From Haliscomenobacter sp. (GTDB taxonomy: Bacteria > Bacteroidota > Bacteroidia > Chitinophagales > Saprospiraceae), in the NCBI RefSeq assembly GCF_016718685.1, contig NZ_JADKCX010000014.1:5195-69194 (forward strand): a stretch of DNA of 64,000 nucleotides, written 5' to 3'. The position numbers and the translations under genes are program-made. The notes under the pieces are model-generated. The model was not told the DNA's origin. It worked only from the letters and a program-made list of their open reading frames with translations, and did not search any database. Below are positions 46,126 to 55,857 of this stretch, one piece after another; the stretch's first letter is position 1, and every line of letters begins with the position of its first letter.

Positions 46126-46955
46126 ATGAAATTAAAAATTGCTTGTGAACTCGATTATCAAACCCCCAACAATACCCCGCTCATTTTTCTTTTAAGGCTT
46201 CGTTCAGGGGGGTCAAACAGTTATTGAAGAGGAATTTATGGTGGAACCAGCAAGTGCCATTCACGGAATACCTGGATCTTTATGGCAATTACTGTCAAAG
46301 GTTAATTTCACCGCTAGGTTTGTTTTCGATAAAAACGACTGCACTTGTTGAAACACAAGATTCCGTTGAAGTTGATTTCAACGCAAACTTTGTCTTGATC
46401 CAGGATTTGCCCGAAGATGCGCTGATTTATTTGTTGCCCAGCCGGTATTGTGAGTCCGACAAATTGCTCAGTAAAGCCTCTGAAATCATTCAAAATTTAT
46501 CTACGGGCTACGAGATGGTGGAGGCGATTCGACAATGGGTACGGGCCAATATCCAATACGAATACAACTACAGTACGCCCTCCACCTCCGCCATAGATAC
46601 CTTGAATATTCAATACGGGGTCTGTAGAGATATGTCCCATTTGGCCATTGCCCTTTGCCGCAGCATCAACATTCCCGCACGGTTTATGGTCGGGTACCTG
46701 CATGAATTGGAACCCATGGATTTGCATGCCTGGTTTGAAGCTTATCTAAATGGGAAATGGTACATTTTTGATGCTACCCAACAGTTTACTACCGGAGGCA
46801 GGGCAGTGCTGGCCTATGGTCGAGATGCTGCTGATGTTGCAACCATGACCCATTTTGGAGACATTCAATTGAACAATATGTTGGTACAGGTAGAGCGGAG
46901 TAGAGGCCTAGGAATTCGGGTTTTTAGGCTTTCGCCAAGGTCTACTTTCTACTGA
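46126..46955 (+). CDS. Transglutaminase-like cysteine protein (two frameshifts near the N-terminus)
   Basis: Restored length is about 275 residues. The N-terminus MKLKIACELDYQTPNNTPLI belongs to the beta domain that precedes transglutaminase-core proteins. Removing one G from the run 46207-46212 restores QTVIEEEFMVEPAS, and removing one base near 46252 restores PFTEYLDLYGNYCQRLI. The catalytic triad is visible: Cys in IQYGVCRDMSHLAI, His in MDLHAWFEAYL, Asp in WYIFDAT. Proteins of this family are proteases or amidases. Its stop overlaps the convergent DoxX gene by 14 bases. Confidence 0.8.
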
Positions 46956-47301
46956 TGAACCAGGCCCACAATATCAACACAAATTGAATGGGCAGCCTGA
47001 TCAAAGCATTTTGAAATGTTCCCACTGCCGGATTTGCTCTAAATACATCGATGATGTGTAAGGGCAAAAACAACAGCATCAGTATCAGAATGCCCAGCGT
47101 GGCCATTGGCCGGAAGCGCGGAATAAAAACGCCAACACCCAGGCCGATTTCTACCACGCCAGCCAAAATATTAATGACGTCATTCATCGCAAATTCAGGA
47201 AAAAATCCGGCATACATCAATGGATTCATGAAGTGAGAAATGCCGCCCAAAATCAGCAGGACACCAAATAAAAAGGTCAGGACGAGTTTAAACATTTTCA
47301 T
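46942..47301 (-). CDS. DoxX-like membrane protein
   Basis: A 119-residue protein with four transmembrane helices (KLVLTFLFGVLLILGGISHF; VINILAGVVEIGLGVGVFIP; MATLGILILMLLFLPLHIID; FQNALIRLPIQFVLILWAWF). The GGISHF motif and the PxM-FFP loop fit DoxX/DoxD-like proteins of unknown or quinol-related function. I prefer ATG 47301 or the next ATG 47295; the 39-residue extension upstream has cysteine-rich, non-family sequence. Confidence 0.7.
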   Translation of the reverse strand: MKMFKLVLTFLFGVLLILGGISHFMNPLMYAGFFPEFAMNDVINILAGVVEIGLGVGVFIPRFRPMATLGILILMLLFLPLHIIDVFRANPAVGTFQNALIRLPIQFVLILWAWFISRK

Positions 47302-47507
47302 TCTGTTCAATTTTAACCGTGAATACTTAGCTTGAAAATTACATTTGTAGCAGTGCAATATATGGAGAATTGTGGGGATATTCACGCAGGTTGTATCCTT
47401 TCGGGAGGAGGAGAACAAGCTTGGGAAAGTTTTGTAAATTTGAGTAGTTGAGCTTATTCATCAAACTGCTCTATCACCAGAGCCACATCAAATAAAAACC
47501 AATTAGT

Positions 47508-49096
47508 ATGAAAAAAACAGTGAACGTTTTGCTCTTCACCTTTGGGTTGGTGCTGGGACTGACGGCCCAATCCAAGCCATTGAGCCCCGAAAAAATCGAA
47601 GCACTCAAAAAAGAAGCCACGGAAAAAGTGCAAGCGCGCGCCAAACTGGCCCAGGTCATGGTCGACAAGGTGTTCAGCTTTGCCGAACTGGGATTCCAGG
47701 AAGTGGAAACCTCCAAATACCTCACCGGCATCCTGCGCGACAATGGTTTTGCCATTGAATCCGGCATCTCGGGTGTACCTACCGCCTGGATGGCGCGTTG
47801 GGGCAGTGGCAAACCCGTGATTGCCATCGGCAGCGACCTGGATTGTATCCCCAAAGCCTCCCAAAAACCCGGCGTTGCCTATCACGACCCGATCGTAGAA
47901 GGCGCACCGGGGCATGGCGAAGGCCATAACTCGGGCATTCCACTCAACATCATCGCGGCCATTACCGTGAAGGAAATCATGGAGCGGGAAAAAATCCCCG
48001 GCACCCTGGTGCTCTGGCCCGGCGTGGCGGAGGAACTGGTGGGCACCAAGGCCTTTTTACCCGGGATGGGTACTTCGATAAGGTCGATGCCTGTATTTTC
48101 ACCCACGTGGCCAACAACCTTAGTGTTTCTTATGGGCAAGCCATGGGTACAGGCCTGGTTTCGGTTGAATACGAGTTCGAAGGAGAGGCAGCCCATGCTG
48201 CCGGAGCACCCTGGCGTGGCCGGAGTGCATTGGATGCAGTAGAACTCATGAGCATTGGATGGCAGTACTCCCGAGAGCACCTTGATCCACTGCAACGATC
48301 CCATCACGTGATTAAAAATGGTGGCGACCAACCGAACGTCGTGCCTTCCAAAGCAAGCATCTGGTTTTATTTTCGACACGTTACTTATCCTTTAATCATG
48401 GATTTGTACAAAAAGGGCAATCGTGTTGCCGAAGGAGCTGCTTTGATGACCGATACCAAGATGACTTCCAAAATACTGGGTTCTGCCTGGCCCCGTCACT
48501 TCAATCAGGTGATCGCAGAGACGATGTACGAAAACATCAAAAAAGTAGGCTTGCCCACCTGGTCTGAAGCCGATCAAACCCTGGCGCGAGCCATTCAAAA
48601 GGAAGTAAAATCACCCCGGGACACCAACGGATTGCCCAGCAAACTGGACACCCTGGGTCAACCGGTGCGCAATCCCATCAGCGGCGGCTCGGATGACATT
48701 GGCGACATTTCCTGGAAATTGCCGACCATTACCTTGGGCTATCCCTCCAACATTCCTGGGTTGCCGGGACACCATTGGGCCAACGCGGTGGCCATGGCTA
48801 CACCCATTGCCCACAAAGGGGTAGTGGCTGGTGCCAAAGCCGAAGCCATGACCCTGCTGGATCTGTTGCTTAAACCGGAGCTGATCACCAAAGCCTGGGA
48901 GTACTTCCGCACCGAACAGGGCATGAAGCAACAATACACTCCGATGGTGAACCCAACTGATAAACCAGCGGTACACCTGAATACGGAAATCATGGAGGAG
49001 TTTCGGCCGAAATTGGAGAAATTCTATTACGATGAGAAGAAGTACGGGAGTTATCTGGAACAGTTGGGGATTAAGTATCCGGTGGTGAGGAAGTAG
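47508..49096 (+). CDS. M20-family amidohydrolase, exported (one frameshift)
   Basis: Restored length is about 529 residues. Signal peptide MKKTVNVLLFTFGLVLGLTA precedes an M20D/AbgB-like fold: metal ligands in DLDCIPKA, GHNSGIPL and EELVGTKAF, and a dimerisation lid (VEYEFEGEAAHAAGAPWRGR). The C-terminal ligand region is GHHWANAVAM. The family cleaves p-aminobenzoyl-glutamate-like or N-acyl amino acid substrates. The frame breaks near 48055-48063 (one base short), where KAFL resumes as RDGYFDKVDACIFTHVANN. It is followed by a 15-bp hairpin. Confidence 0.82.
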
Positions 49097-49105
49097 GGGT
49101 AGGTG

Positions 49106-49146
49106 AATACTCCGCAACATCAGGTATTTTAATGTTGCGGAGTATT
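49106..49146. terminator. Hairpin between convergent amidohydrolase and hypothetical gene
   Basis: AATACTCCGCAACAT (49106-49120) pairs perfectly with ATGTTGCGGAGTATT (49132-49146); the loop has 11 bases. No strong T-run follows, but its place between convergent genes suggests a bidirectional transcription end. Its right end just reaches the stop codon of the minus-strand gene. Confidence 0.65.
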
Positions 49147-49883
49147 TACAAAATCATCCCCGTCCGCGCCGCCCGCGCATAATGCCGCAAGTCCTGATCA
49201 TGGTACCCACTTTTCTTCAAATACCCATCAATGATTGGCACAGCGATATCCGGCAAAAAAAGCGCCATATGCCCCAATCCATGCAAAGCACTTTCCACGC
49301 AGGCAGGATTGTCCAGCGACAGGCACTGGCGCATCACCCCGGCTATGGCCTCATAGCAAGCGCTGTTTTCGGCATCCAGGTTTTTGTACTGTTTCTGAAC
49401 TGCTGCAAGCATTTCTTTGGGTTTTTTTGTGTATAACTCCTCAGAAAAATTGAACCAGGTAGATAAAGGGCAAATATCCCAAAACATGTAGCAGAAGCCG
49501 TTTAGTTTCGACAGGGTTTGTTGAGTACCTGCTGAGGTTGTGGCTGCGCAGCGTGGATTTAATACATCCCGAAACAATACAAACAAAGCCCTCAAGGCAG
49601 CCGTTTTGCGCGCAATGGGTACCGGAGCGATTTTGAAGTCACAAGCTAAGTTGGAGATGGAGTTGTTGAACACAAACTCCAGACCCAGCGCAACTTGATC
49701 GTCGGTATAAGGTGCCAAATCTGCGCCTGGGTTTTGCAGCAAGTTTTCGATCAAGACAAAGGCTGAGAGGGGGTCTTCGTCTTCAAAAACACCTTCTTCC
49801 CAATGCTCGGACCAGTACCAGAGGGGTTCGGTGGTAGGGCGGTTGAAGATGTGGTTGATTTCGCGTTGATAAAGGGTAGTCAT
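49146..49883 (-). CDS. Conserved-looking hypothetical protein, 245 residues
   Basis: A cytosolic protein starting MTTLYQREINHIFNRPTTEP, with many aromatic residues (LWYWSEHWEEGVFEDEDP) and a helical repeat-like C-terminus (CVESALHGLGHMALFLPDIA, then YLKKSGYHDQDLRHYARAAR). There is no signal peptide or membrane segment. The pattern recalls short HEAT-like helical proteins of Bacteroidota, but I cannot name the family. No operon partner. Confidence 0.6.
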   Translation of the reverse strand: MTTLYQREINHIFNRPTTEPLWYWSEHWEEGVFEDEDPLSAFVLIENLLQNPGADLAPYTDDQVALGLEFVFNNSISNLACDFKIAPVPIARKTAALRALFVLFRDVLNPRCAATTSAGTQQTLSKLNGFCYMFWDICPLSTWFNFSEELYTKKPKEMLAAVQKQYKNLDAENSACYEAIAGVMRQCLSLDNPACVESALHGLGHMALFLPDIAVPIIDGYLKKSGYHDQDLRHYARAARTGMIL

Positions 49884-49962
49884 GGATTTAGATTTTACAA
49901 ATCCATAACCCTACCTAACTTACGAAAAGTTCCAGCTATGTCCAAACAATTTTACCCCAACT

Positions 49963-50998
49963 CTAAATAATGCCGCTCTGGCACCCCCTCAAGCGCTCCG
50001 CTGCCCACTCGGCAGTAACATCCCGTTGCGGTTCGGCAAACATTTCATACCCCACCATAAATTTCTTCACGGTAGCCGAACGCAGCAATGGCGGATAAAA
50101 ACTCATGTGCCAATGCCATTCCGCGTGTTCCTGCCCATCAGTAGGCGCCTGGATGGATGCCGGCAGAGTAGGGGAAGGAGGTTTCAAAAAGATTGTCAAA
50201 CCGGATGGTCAATGCCTTGAGGATTTGGGCAAAAGCCTCTTTCTCTACCTCATCCATTTCAGCGATATGCCGCATGTGGCGACGCGGGATGATCATGGCT
50301 TCGTAGGGCCATACAGCCCAAAAAGGAACCAGGGCTACAAAACGATCATTTTCCAGGATGATGCGGGTTTTTTCTTCTAGCTCCTGTTCCAGGTAGTCGC
50401 TGAGCAGGCTGCCATTGTTTTCCCACCAGTGTTTTTCTTGCTGGATACTCTTGAGGCGCGTTTCTTGCGGTATGGTTGATTGTGCCCAAATTTGACCGTG
50501 CGGGTGCGGGTTACTACACCCCATGATGTCGCCTTTGTTTTCAAAAATCTGCACGTGCTGGATGAAGTCGATGGCACCCAGTTCCTGATATTGTTCCTGC
50601 CAGAGTTCCACTACTTTGAGGATAGCCGAAACTTCCATTTGCGGCAGCGTCAGACCGTGATTGGGCGAAAAACAAACCACTTTACAGATGCCCCGCTCGC
50701 CCCGGGCTTTGAGTAGGCCTTTTTGGTAAGGTGCCTCAGATGAAACCTCCAGCAAGGCGGCAAAATCATTGGTGAAAACAAAAGTATCGGGATAGGCTGG
50801 GTTGTGTAATCCTCCAGCGCGTTCATTACCTGGGCACAGGTAACAAGTTGGATCGTAATGGGGTTTGCGCGTGGTGTCGGCTTTTTCTACTTTACCTTGC
50901 CAGGGGCGTTTGGTACGGTGTGGCGATACCAGTACCCATTCACCAGTGAGGATGTTGTAGCGGCGGTGGGGATGCTCGTGGAAGTCTAATGTTTTCAC
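49963..50998 (-). CDS. galT: Galactose-1-phosphate uridylyltransferase (one frameshift)
   Basis: Restored length is about 344 residues. It transfers UMP between UDP-glucose and galactose-1-phosphate in the Leloir pathway. Zinc and active-site motifs are clear: CYLCPGNERAGG and CSNPHPHGQIWAQST with the nucleophilic His in HPHG. The frame breaks at 50151-50155 (one C too many): SAGIH continues as QAPTDGQEHAEWHWHMSFYP, supplying the C-terminal HxH motif. The start is a GTG at 50998; an in-frame stop lies three codons upstream and no ATG is near. It is divergent from the GH130/epimerase pair, so galactose and mannoside genes sit together. Confidence 0.9.
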
Positions 50999-51195
50999 GT
51001 TACTTTATTTTAAAGGCGAAAATAAACAATGCTGGAGCCAATGCTGGTTTTTTTTCAAATAATCTGTTACAATTGCCCCCGCCATTTGTGACGGGATTCA
51101 ACCACACGTTTCCATTTGATTTTCCAATTTTGCTTTGCAATAAATCGCCTGGAAGCGGGTTAAAGATCACAACACACTTTTGGAATTTTGTGGTT

Positions 51196-51258
51196 GATGA
51201 GGGTTGATAAGGGTTGATCAACGTTTATTAACCCTTCATCAACCCTTATCCATCACCA
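51196..51258. repeat. Inverted repeat with GGGTTGATAA-unit arms
   Basis: The left arm (GTTGATGAGGGTTGATAAGG, then GTTGAT; 51191-51221) faces the right arm (AACCCTTCATCAACCCTTAT; about 51230-51251). The arms are repeated 10-12 base units with a few mismatches. It is located between galT and the GH130 gene, 40 bases upstream of the latter. The rest of 50999-51291 holds nothing else I can identify. Confidence 0.7.
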
Positions 51259-51291
51259 CTACCCCAATTTTTGTACATCAACCGCAACCAC

Positions 51292-52464
51292 ATGAGTACC
51301 TTTTTCAACAACAGGTTGGCACAGCTAAAGGCCGGACACCAAAACCTGATCACTACCCCGAATACTGTTGTCGCTCCTGGCAACGGCATCTTTGAACGCT
51401 ATCAGCACCCGGTGCTTACTGCTGCTCATGCCCCCTTGTTCTGGCGCTACGACCTGAACCCCCAAACGAACCCGTTTCTGATGGAGCGGTTTGGCATCAA
51501 TGCCGTATTCAACGCTGGGGCGATCAAGTGGCAGGGCAAATACCTCGTTGCGGCCCGGGTAGAAGGCATCGACCGCAAATCGTTTTTTGCCATTGCCGAA
51601 AGCTCCAATGGCATCGATCAATTCCAGTTTTGGGATTACCCCATCACCATGCCGGAAACGGAAGATCCTGATACCAATGTGTACGATTTGCGTCTGGTGG
51701 CGCATGAAGACGGTTGGATTTATGGCTTATTTTGCTCCGAACGAAAAGATCCCAGTGTGCCGCCTTCAGACACGTCTTCGGCAGTAGCTCAGGCCGGGAT
51801 GGCGCGTACCAAAGACCTGATCAATTGGGAGCGACTGCCCGATTTAAAAACGCCATCGCCTCAGCAGCGCAACGTGGTGTTGCACCCCGAGTTTGTACAG
51901 GGCAAATACGCTTTTTACACCCGGCCTCAAGATGGGTTCATCAGTACCGGAACGGGAGGAGGAATTGGTTTTGGCCTGGCTGAGAACATGAATAACGCGG
52001 TAGTTCCTAACGAAACCATCATTCACGAAAGGCAATACCATACCGTTTACGAGGTAAAAAATGGGCAGGGCCCCGCACCGATCAAAACGCCCCGTGGTTG
52101 GTTGCATCTGGCGCATGGCGTGCGCAATACTGCGGCGGGATTGCGATATGTGCTGTACCTGTTTATGACCGACTTGGTAGACCTGACCAAAATCATTCAC
52201 CAACCTGCCGGTTATTTCCTGGCACCAGAGGGAGAAGAAAGGGTAGGGGATGTGTCTAATGTCACTTTTTCCAATGGCTGGATTCTGGACGATGATGGGA
52301 CGGTGTTTATTTACTACGCTTCCTCGGATACCCGCTTGCACGTGGCTACTTCATCCCTGGAGCGTTTGGTCGATTATTGTGTAAACACCCCGGAAGATGG
52401 CTTCCGTTCGGCTGCCTCGGTGGAAACGCTGAAAGATATTATCCGAAAGAATAAAGCCCTTTAA
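51292..52464 (+). CDS. GH130 phosphorylase (4-O-beta-D-mannosyl-D-glucose phosphorylase type)
   Basis: A 390-residue inverting phosphorylase that would split mannosyl-glucose with phosphate into mannose-1-phosphate and glucose. The beta-propeller signatures fit GH130 family 1: NPFLMERFGINAVFNAGAIK, LVAARVEGIDRKSFFAIAES, the acid/base Asp region DTNVYDLRLVAHEDGWIYG, and RNVVLHPEFVQGKYAFYTRP. It begins at ATG 51292 (MSTFFNNRLAQLKAGHQNLI). The cellobiose 2-epimerase gene follows on the same strand, which supports the mannosylglucose assignment over other GH130 activities. Confidence 0.9.
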   Translation: MSTFFNNRLAQLKAGHQNLITTPNTVVAPGNGIFERYQHPVLTAAHAPLFWRYDLNPQTNPFLMERFGINAVFNAGAIKWQGKYLVAARVEGIDRKSFFAIAESSNGIDQFQFWDYPITMPETEDPDTNVYDLRLVAHEDGWIYGLFCSERKDPSVPPSDTSSAVAQAGMARTKDLINWERLPDLKTPSPQQRNVVLHPEFVQGKYAFYTRPQDGFISTGTGGGIGFGLAENMNNAVVPNETIIHERQYHTVYEVKNGQGPAPIKTPRGWLHLAHGVRNTAAGLRYVLYLFMTDLVDLTKIIHQPAGYFLAPEGEERVGDVSNVTFSNGWILDDDGTVFIYYASSDTRLHVATSSLERLVDYCVNTPEDGFRSAASVETLKDIIRKNKAL

Positions 52465-52501
52465 AGGTGTTTAGAAAGATTACGTCTAAGTTTGTTTATA
52501 C

Positions 52502-52554
52502 GCAAGAACGAAGCACAAGATCCCGGACCTTGGCGCTTCGTTCCTTGCTTTTTT
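52502..52554 (+). promoter_or_regulatory. Terminator-like hairpin between GH130 and epimerase genes
   Basis: GAACGAAGC (52506-52514) pairs with GCTTCGTTC (52535-52543), and the pairing extends as GCAAG/CTTGC with one bulge; TTTTTT follows. It has the form of an intrinsic terminator but lies inside an apparent two-gene operon, so it may act as an attenuator that lowers epimerase expression. Confidence 0.6.
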
Positions 52555-52566
52555 AAGTTGAAAAAA

Positions 52567-53781
52567 ATGTCAACAATCGATAAAACCGTTCTCCAAACTT
52601 TTCGAGACGAACTGCAAGCAGAATTGGAGGAAATTCTGAGGTTTTGGTCTACCCAAACCATCGACCATCGTCAGGGTGGTTTTATCGGAAAAATGGACAA
52701 TAAAGGCCTGGTGGATGATAACGCACCGAAGGGGCTGGTGCTAAATGCACGGATATTATGGACCTTTTCCGCTGCATATGCCAAAACGCCAGATCCGACG
52801 TATTTGGCCGTAGCCCAGCGAGCCTTCGGTGTACTTTCTGATCAATTTTACGATGAACAATATGCCGGGTATTATTGGTCAATTGGGGCAGATGGAACTG
52901 CGCTCAATACCCGCAAGCAAGTCTACGGACAAGCCTTTGTGCTGTATGCTCTTGCGGAATACCATCGGATATTACACGACGAAAATGAGCGGCTCATTGT
53001 GTGGGCTAAGGCTGTGATGGTTTTTGGTTGGATTGAACAATACAGTTTTGATCGGAAACACAATGGGTATTGGGAGGCAGTGGGGCAAGATGGTTCCCCT
53101 TTGGCCGATTTGCGTTTAAGTGAACGCGACCGCAACGATCCCAAAACCATGAATACCCACTTACATATCCTCGAAGCCTACGCCAATCTTTACCGCATCT
53201 GGCCGGATAGAATTTTACAACCACAACTCAATAACCTGATTGATTTGTTTTTGGATAAAATCGTTGATTCTACAACCCATCATCTGATCTGTTTTTTTGA
53301 TGCCGAATGGAATCCTTCACCTTCTCCAATATCCTACGGCCACGACATAGAAACGGCCTGGCTACTTTTGGAAGCCGCTGAAATTGCGCAGTACCGGGTG
53401 GAAGATGCACGTCGTGCAGCGCTACAAATTGCACTTGCTGCTGCCGAAGGTTTTGACCCTACACTAGGTGCACTGTACTACGAAGACCATTTGCTCGAAA
53501 AACACTGGTGGGTAGAAGCTGAAGCCATGGTGGGCTTTTTAAATGCCTGGGAAATCACGCAGGAAGAACATTGGCTGGGCAAATCACTGGCCTGTTGGGC
53601 CTACATCAAGCAGGAGATCAAAGATAAAGAGCATGGCGAATGGTTCTGGGGAATAGACGCACAGGGAAAGGTGATGGAAGGAGAAGACAAAGTGGGTTTT
53701 TGGAAATGCCCTTACCACAATACCCGGGCTTGTTTGGAAATCATCCGCCGTTTGGACAAACACTTGATTGCAACAAATTAA
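52567..53781 (+). CDS. Cellobiose 2-epimerase (AGE superfamily)
   Basis: A 404-residue (alpha/alpha)6-barrel epimerase that converts beta-1,4-mannobiose to mannosylglucose or cellobiose to glucosyl-mannose. Family residues are visible: TIDHRQGGFIGKMDNKG, VLNARILWTFSAAYA, QVYGQAFVLYALAEYHRI, MNTHLHILEAYANLYRIWPD, SYGHDIETAWLLLEAAE and KHWWVEAEAMVGFLNAWE, including the conserved histidines. It follows the GH130 phosphorylase and feeds it: epimerise mannobiose, then phosphorolyse. ATG 52567 gives the family length. Confidence 0.92.
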   Translation: MSTIDKTVLQTFRDELQAELEEILRFWSTQTIDHRQGGFIGKMDNKGLVDDNAPKGLVLNARILWTFSAAYAKTPDPTYLAVAQRAFGVLSDQFYDEQYAGYYWSIGADGTALNTRKQVYGQAFVLYALAEYHRILHDENERLIVWAKAVMVFGWIEQYSFDRKHNGYWEAVGQDGSPLADLRLSERDRNDPKTMNTHLHILEAYANLYRIWPDRILQPQLNNLIDLFLDKIVDSTTHHLICFFDAEWNPSPSPISYGHDIETAWLLLEAAEIAQYRVEDARRAALQIALAAAEGFDPTLGALYYEDHLLEKHWWVEAEAMVGFLNAWEITQEEHWLGKSLACWAYIKQEIKDKEHGEWFWGIDAQGKVMEGEDKVGFWKCPYHNTRACLEIIRRLDKHLIATN

Positions 53782-53810
53782 TCTGTTTCATACATTATTG
53801 ATAGTGTGTC

Positions 53811-53847
53811 ATCAGCCGTTTTGGGTAACCAGCGGCTGATTTTTTTT
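53811..53847. terminator. Rho-independent terminator after the epimerase gene
   Basis: ATCAGCCG (53811-53818) and CGGCTGAT (53833-53840) form a stem with a 14-base loop, followed by TTTTTTT (8 in all). It ends the GH130/epimerase transcript and faces a convergent hypothetical gene. Confidence 0.85.
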
Positions 53848-53864
53848 CACACCAGCACCAATGA

Positions 53865-54531
53865 TTACACCGTTCTTTCCACCATTTCATAAATTGCGAT
53901 GGCCAACAGAATGGCCTCTTCTTCTTTGGTCAGGTCATTGCGCACAAAATCGAAACAACGTTGGCTGAGGTTATCTTTGGCGCCGGGTCGGGGCATCACA
54001 ATATTGCCAACGTTGCGCCCTTGAATGGTCATCGCCATTTTTTCAGGTTTGGACTTGTCCAGTTTAGCAATCATTTTTTGGCTGCGTGCACCCGATGAGT
54101 ACCCCCGTTTTTTCATTGTATACGCCTACCGGCAGCTGATCGATCACCAGATTGGCTTCATCCCCTTTGATCCAAAAATTGTATTCGTGGTGATACGTTT
54201 TGGCAAAAAGTAAGGCATCGCGATTGTTGGACAAATACCGGCGGTGGTAATAGGCCGCAGCGGGCTCTTCAAAAATGGTGACAAAGACCCCCCGTTGATC
54301 CGTGGTGACCCTTTTTTTGACACTTTTATCGATTTCCTTCGAAGAAAGGGATTCCATATCTTCCATTCGCAGAGGCGACAAATCGGGCATGGCATCAAGT
54401 ACCTCCTTGCGAATGGCTTTGAGGTCGGCCTGGATTTTTTTGTCCCCGGGTTTAAAATTGGGGAAACTTTTGGAAAAAAGATAGAAGCCTGCTCCGGCTA
54501 CCATTATGGCTGAAAGTGCGAGAATGCCCAT
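53865..54531 (-). CDS. Hypothetical membrane-anchored protein (one frameshift)
   Basis: Restored length is about 221 residues. One N-terminal helix (MGILALSAIMVAGAGFYLFS) anchors a charged soluble domain (FKPGDKKIQADLKAIRKEVL; VFVTIFEEPAAAYYHRRYLS). The reading frame breaks at CCC 54091-54093: KTGVLIG resumes as ARSQKMIAKLDKSKPEK when one G is removed, and ends NDLTKEEEAILLAIAIYEMV. Family not recognised. It is followed, on the same strand, by nothing close; upstream lies the SH3-type lipoprotein gene and a hairpin array. Confidence 0.55.
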
Positions 54532-54544
54532 TTTATTTTTTTAA

Positions 54545-54630
54545 AGGTTCGAGGGTTCGTAAGTTCGTAGGCTCGAGGGTTCGGAGGACAAAAGCCTCGA
54601 ACCTACAAACCCACGAACTTACGAACCCTA
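54545..54630. repeat. Inverted repeat with GGTTCGTAA/GGTTCGAGG-unit arms
   Basis: The left arm (AGGTTCGAGGGTTCGTAAGT, then TCGTAGGCTCGAGGG; about 54545-54583) is mirrored by the right arm (CCTCGAACCTACAAACCCAC, then GAACTTACGAACCCT; about 54595-54630). Units of about 9 bases are repeated within each arm. It is related in sequence to the element at 61595-61708. It lies between two minus-strand genes. Confidence 0.75.
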
Positions 54631-55719
54631 CTTTGTTCTTCCCGACTGCACATCCGTCAGAATCCCGTATTTTTCCGGTTCTTCCAATTGACGCAGTCTG
54701 GTTTCGAGTGCAATTTTATCCGCTTTCGTCAAGATCACCAAATCTGATTGACAAATTTGTGTCAATTCTTTAATAATCTTGGTTTGTACCTCCCAAAAGG
54801 AGGCCTTTGAAGCAGAAATATCATCAATGCAACGATTTTTGAGGAGAATTAGATCGTGCTCAAAGGGAGTTTTTCGACGATAGAGCGAATCCATCTGTTG
54901 GAGCGCTTGTAAATGCAGACCACGGCCCAAAAGACTATGCCCCTGGCTCGCTGCGGTTTCAATGATGTACCGGGGATAGTGGTATTCAATGCTATCGGAC
55001 GGATACTGCTGGATGCACCAATCAAAAAATTCGTCATCCATTTTGCCACTGGTGGCCGAGGCTCTGTTTTTAAAAACGCCGTAGTGCGCAAAGAAGTGAT
55101 AGGTATCACCCGTGCTGCTCATTTGGGGAACCACTCCAGGTAAGACCGCAGGCAACCAAAAAAGGTCGGGTAGGGCATACATGGGATTAACCGCCTGAGC
55201 AAAAGACGTATGTAGCGACAAAGAATCCAGCAGTACTCTAAATTGCTGGTAGGTTCGCGCCATTTCCTGATCACTTGCCACGGTATGGAATTGTTGAGCG
55301 TAGCGGGTAATTTTATTGGCTAAGGACTTGCCAAACAATGCCCCGAGGCGTTTGTTGGGCAATTGGGGCGCTGTTTCTCCTTTTGAGTTGTACAAAACGG
55401 CGCCATACACCCAGCCCACTTCTGCGTTTTTGGTGCGCACTTGCAGCCAGGGCTCTACATACGATTTACCTTGCAAAAACAGTGGGGTTAAAAAAGGACT
55501 CACCTCTCCCAGGTCATGCAGCATTTCTCCCTTTTTTAGGTCGCGGATGGCTCTACCTGCGGCTCCAGGTGTTGAAAACAAACGAAAACCAGTATTGGGT
55601 ACCCGAATGAGGGTGGGATCGGAAGGAAAAGGTTCGGATTCGGAATGACAAGACCAGAACATTAGCGGAAGTATCGTCCTGATGATGACGATGCAAAAGG
55701 AAGATAAAAACGTTCGCAT
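54628..55719 (-). CDS. Lipoprotein with N-terminal SH3-like domain
   Basis: A 363-residue protein. The signal peptide ends at a lipobox (ILPLMFWSCHSESEPFPSDP). Residues about 40-130 resemble a bacterial SH3 domain (VPNTGFRLFSTPGAAGRAIR, then LQVRTKNAEVGWVYGAVLY). The rest is helical (FRVLLDSLSLHTSFAQAV; LILLKNRCIDDISASKASFW) without a family I can name. It may bind peptidoglycan or partner peptides at the periplasmic face. I chose ATG 55719 over the in-frame start 24 bases upstream because the signal peptide begins there. Confidence 0.65.
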   Translation of the reverse strand: MRTFLSSFCIVIIRTILPLMFWSCHSESEPFPSDPTLIRVPNTGFRLFSTPGAAGRAIRDLKKGEMLHDLGEVSPFLTPLFLQGKSYVEPWLQVRTKNAEVGWVYGAVLYNSKGETAPQLPNKRLGALFGKSLANKITRYAQQFHTVASDQEMARTYQQFRVLLDSLSLHTSFAQAVNPMYALPDLFWLPAVLPGVVPQMSSTGDTYHFFAHYGVFKNRASATSGKMDDEFFDWCIQQYPSDSIEYHYPRYIIETAASQGHSLLGRGLHLQALQQMDSLYRRKTPFEHDLILLKNRCIDDISASKASFWEVQTKIIKELTQICQSDLVILTKADKIALETRLRQLEEPEKYGILTDVQSGRTK

Positions 55720-55857
55720 GTAGGTAAAAGAAGGTGGGGACAAAAGACAGTACTCAGCGTTTCTTTACTTTCGCTTCTCGGTCAGCAATTACTGATGCCT
55801 CTCGTCCCCTCAGTCACAACAAATATAAGTTGTTGCAGTAGGCAACAACTCACCCAA

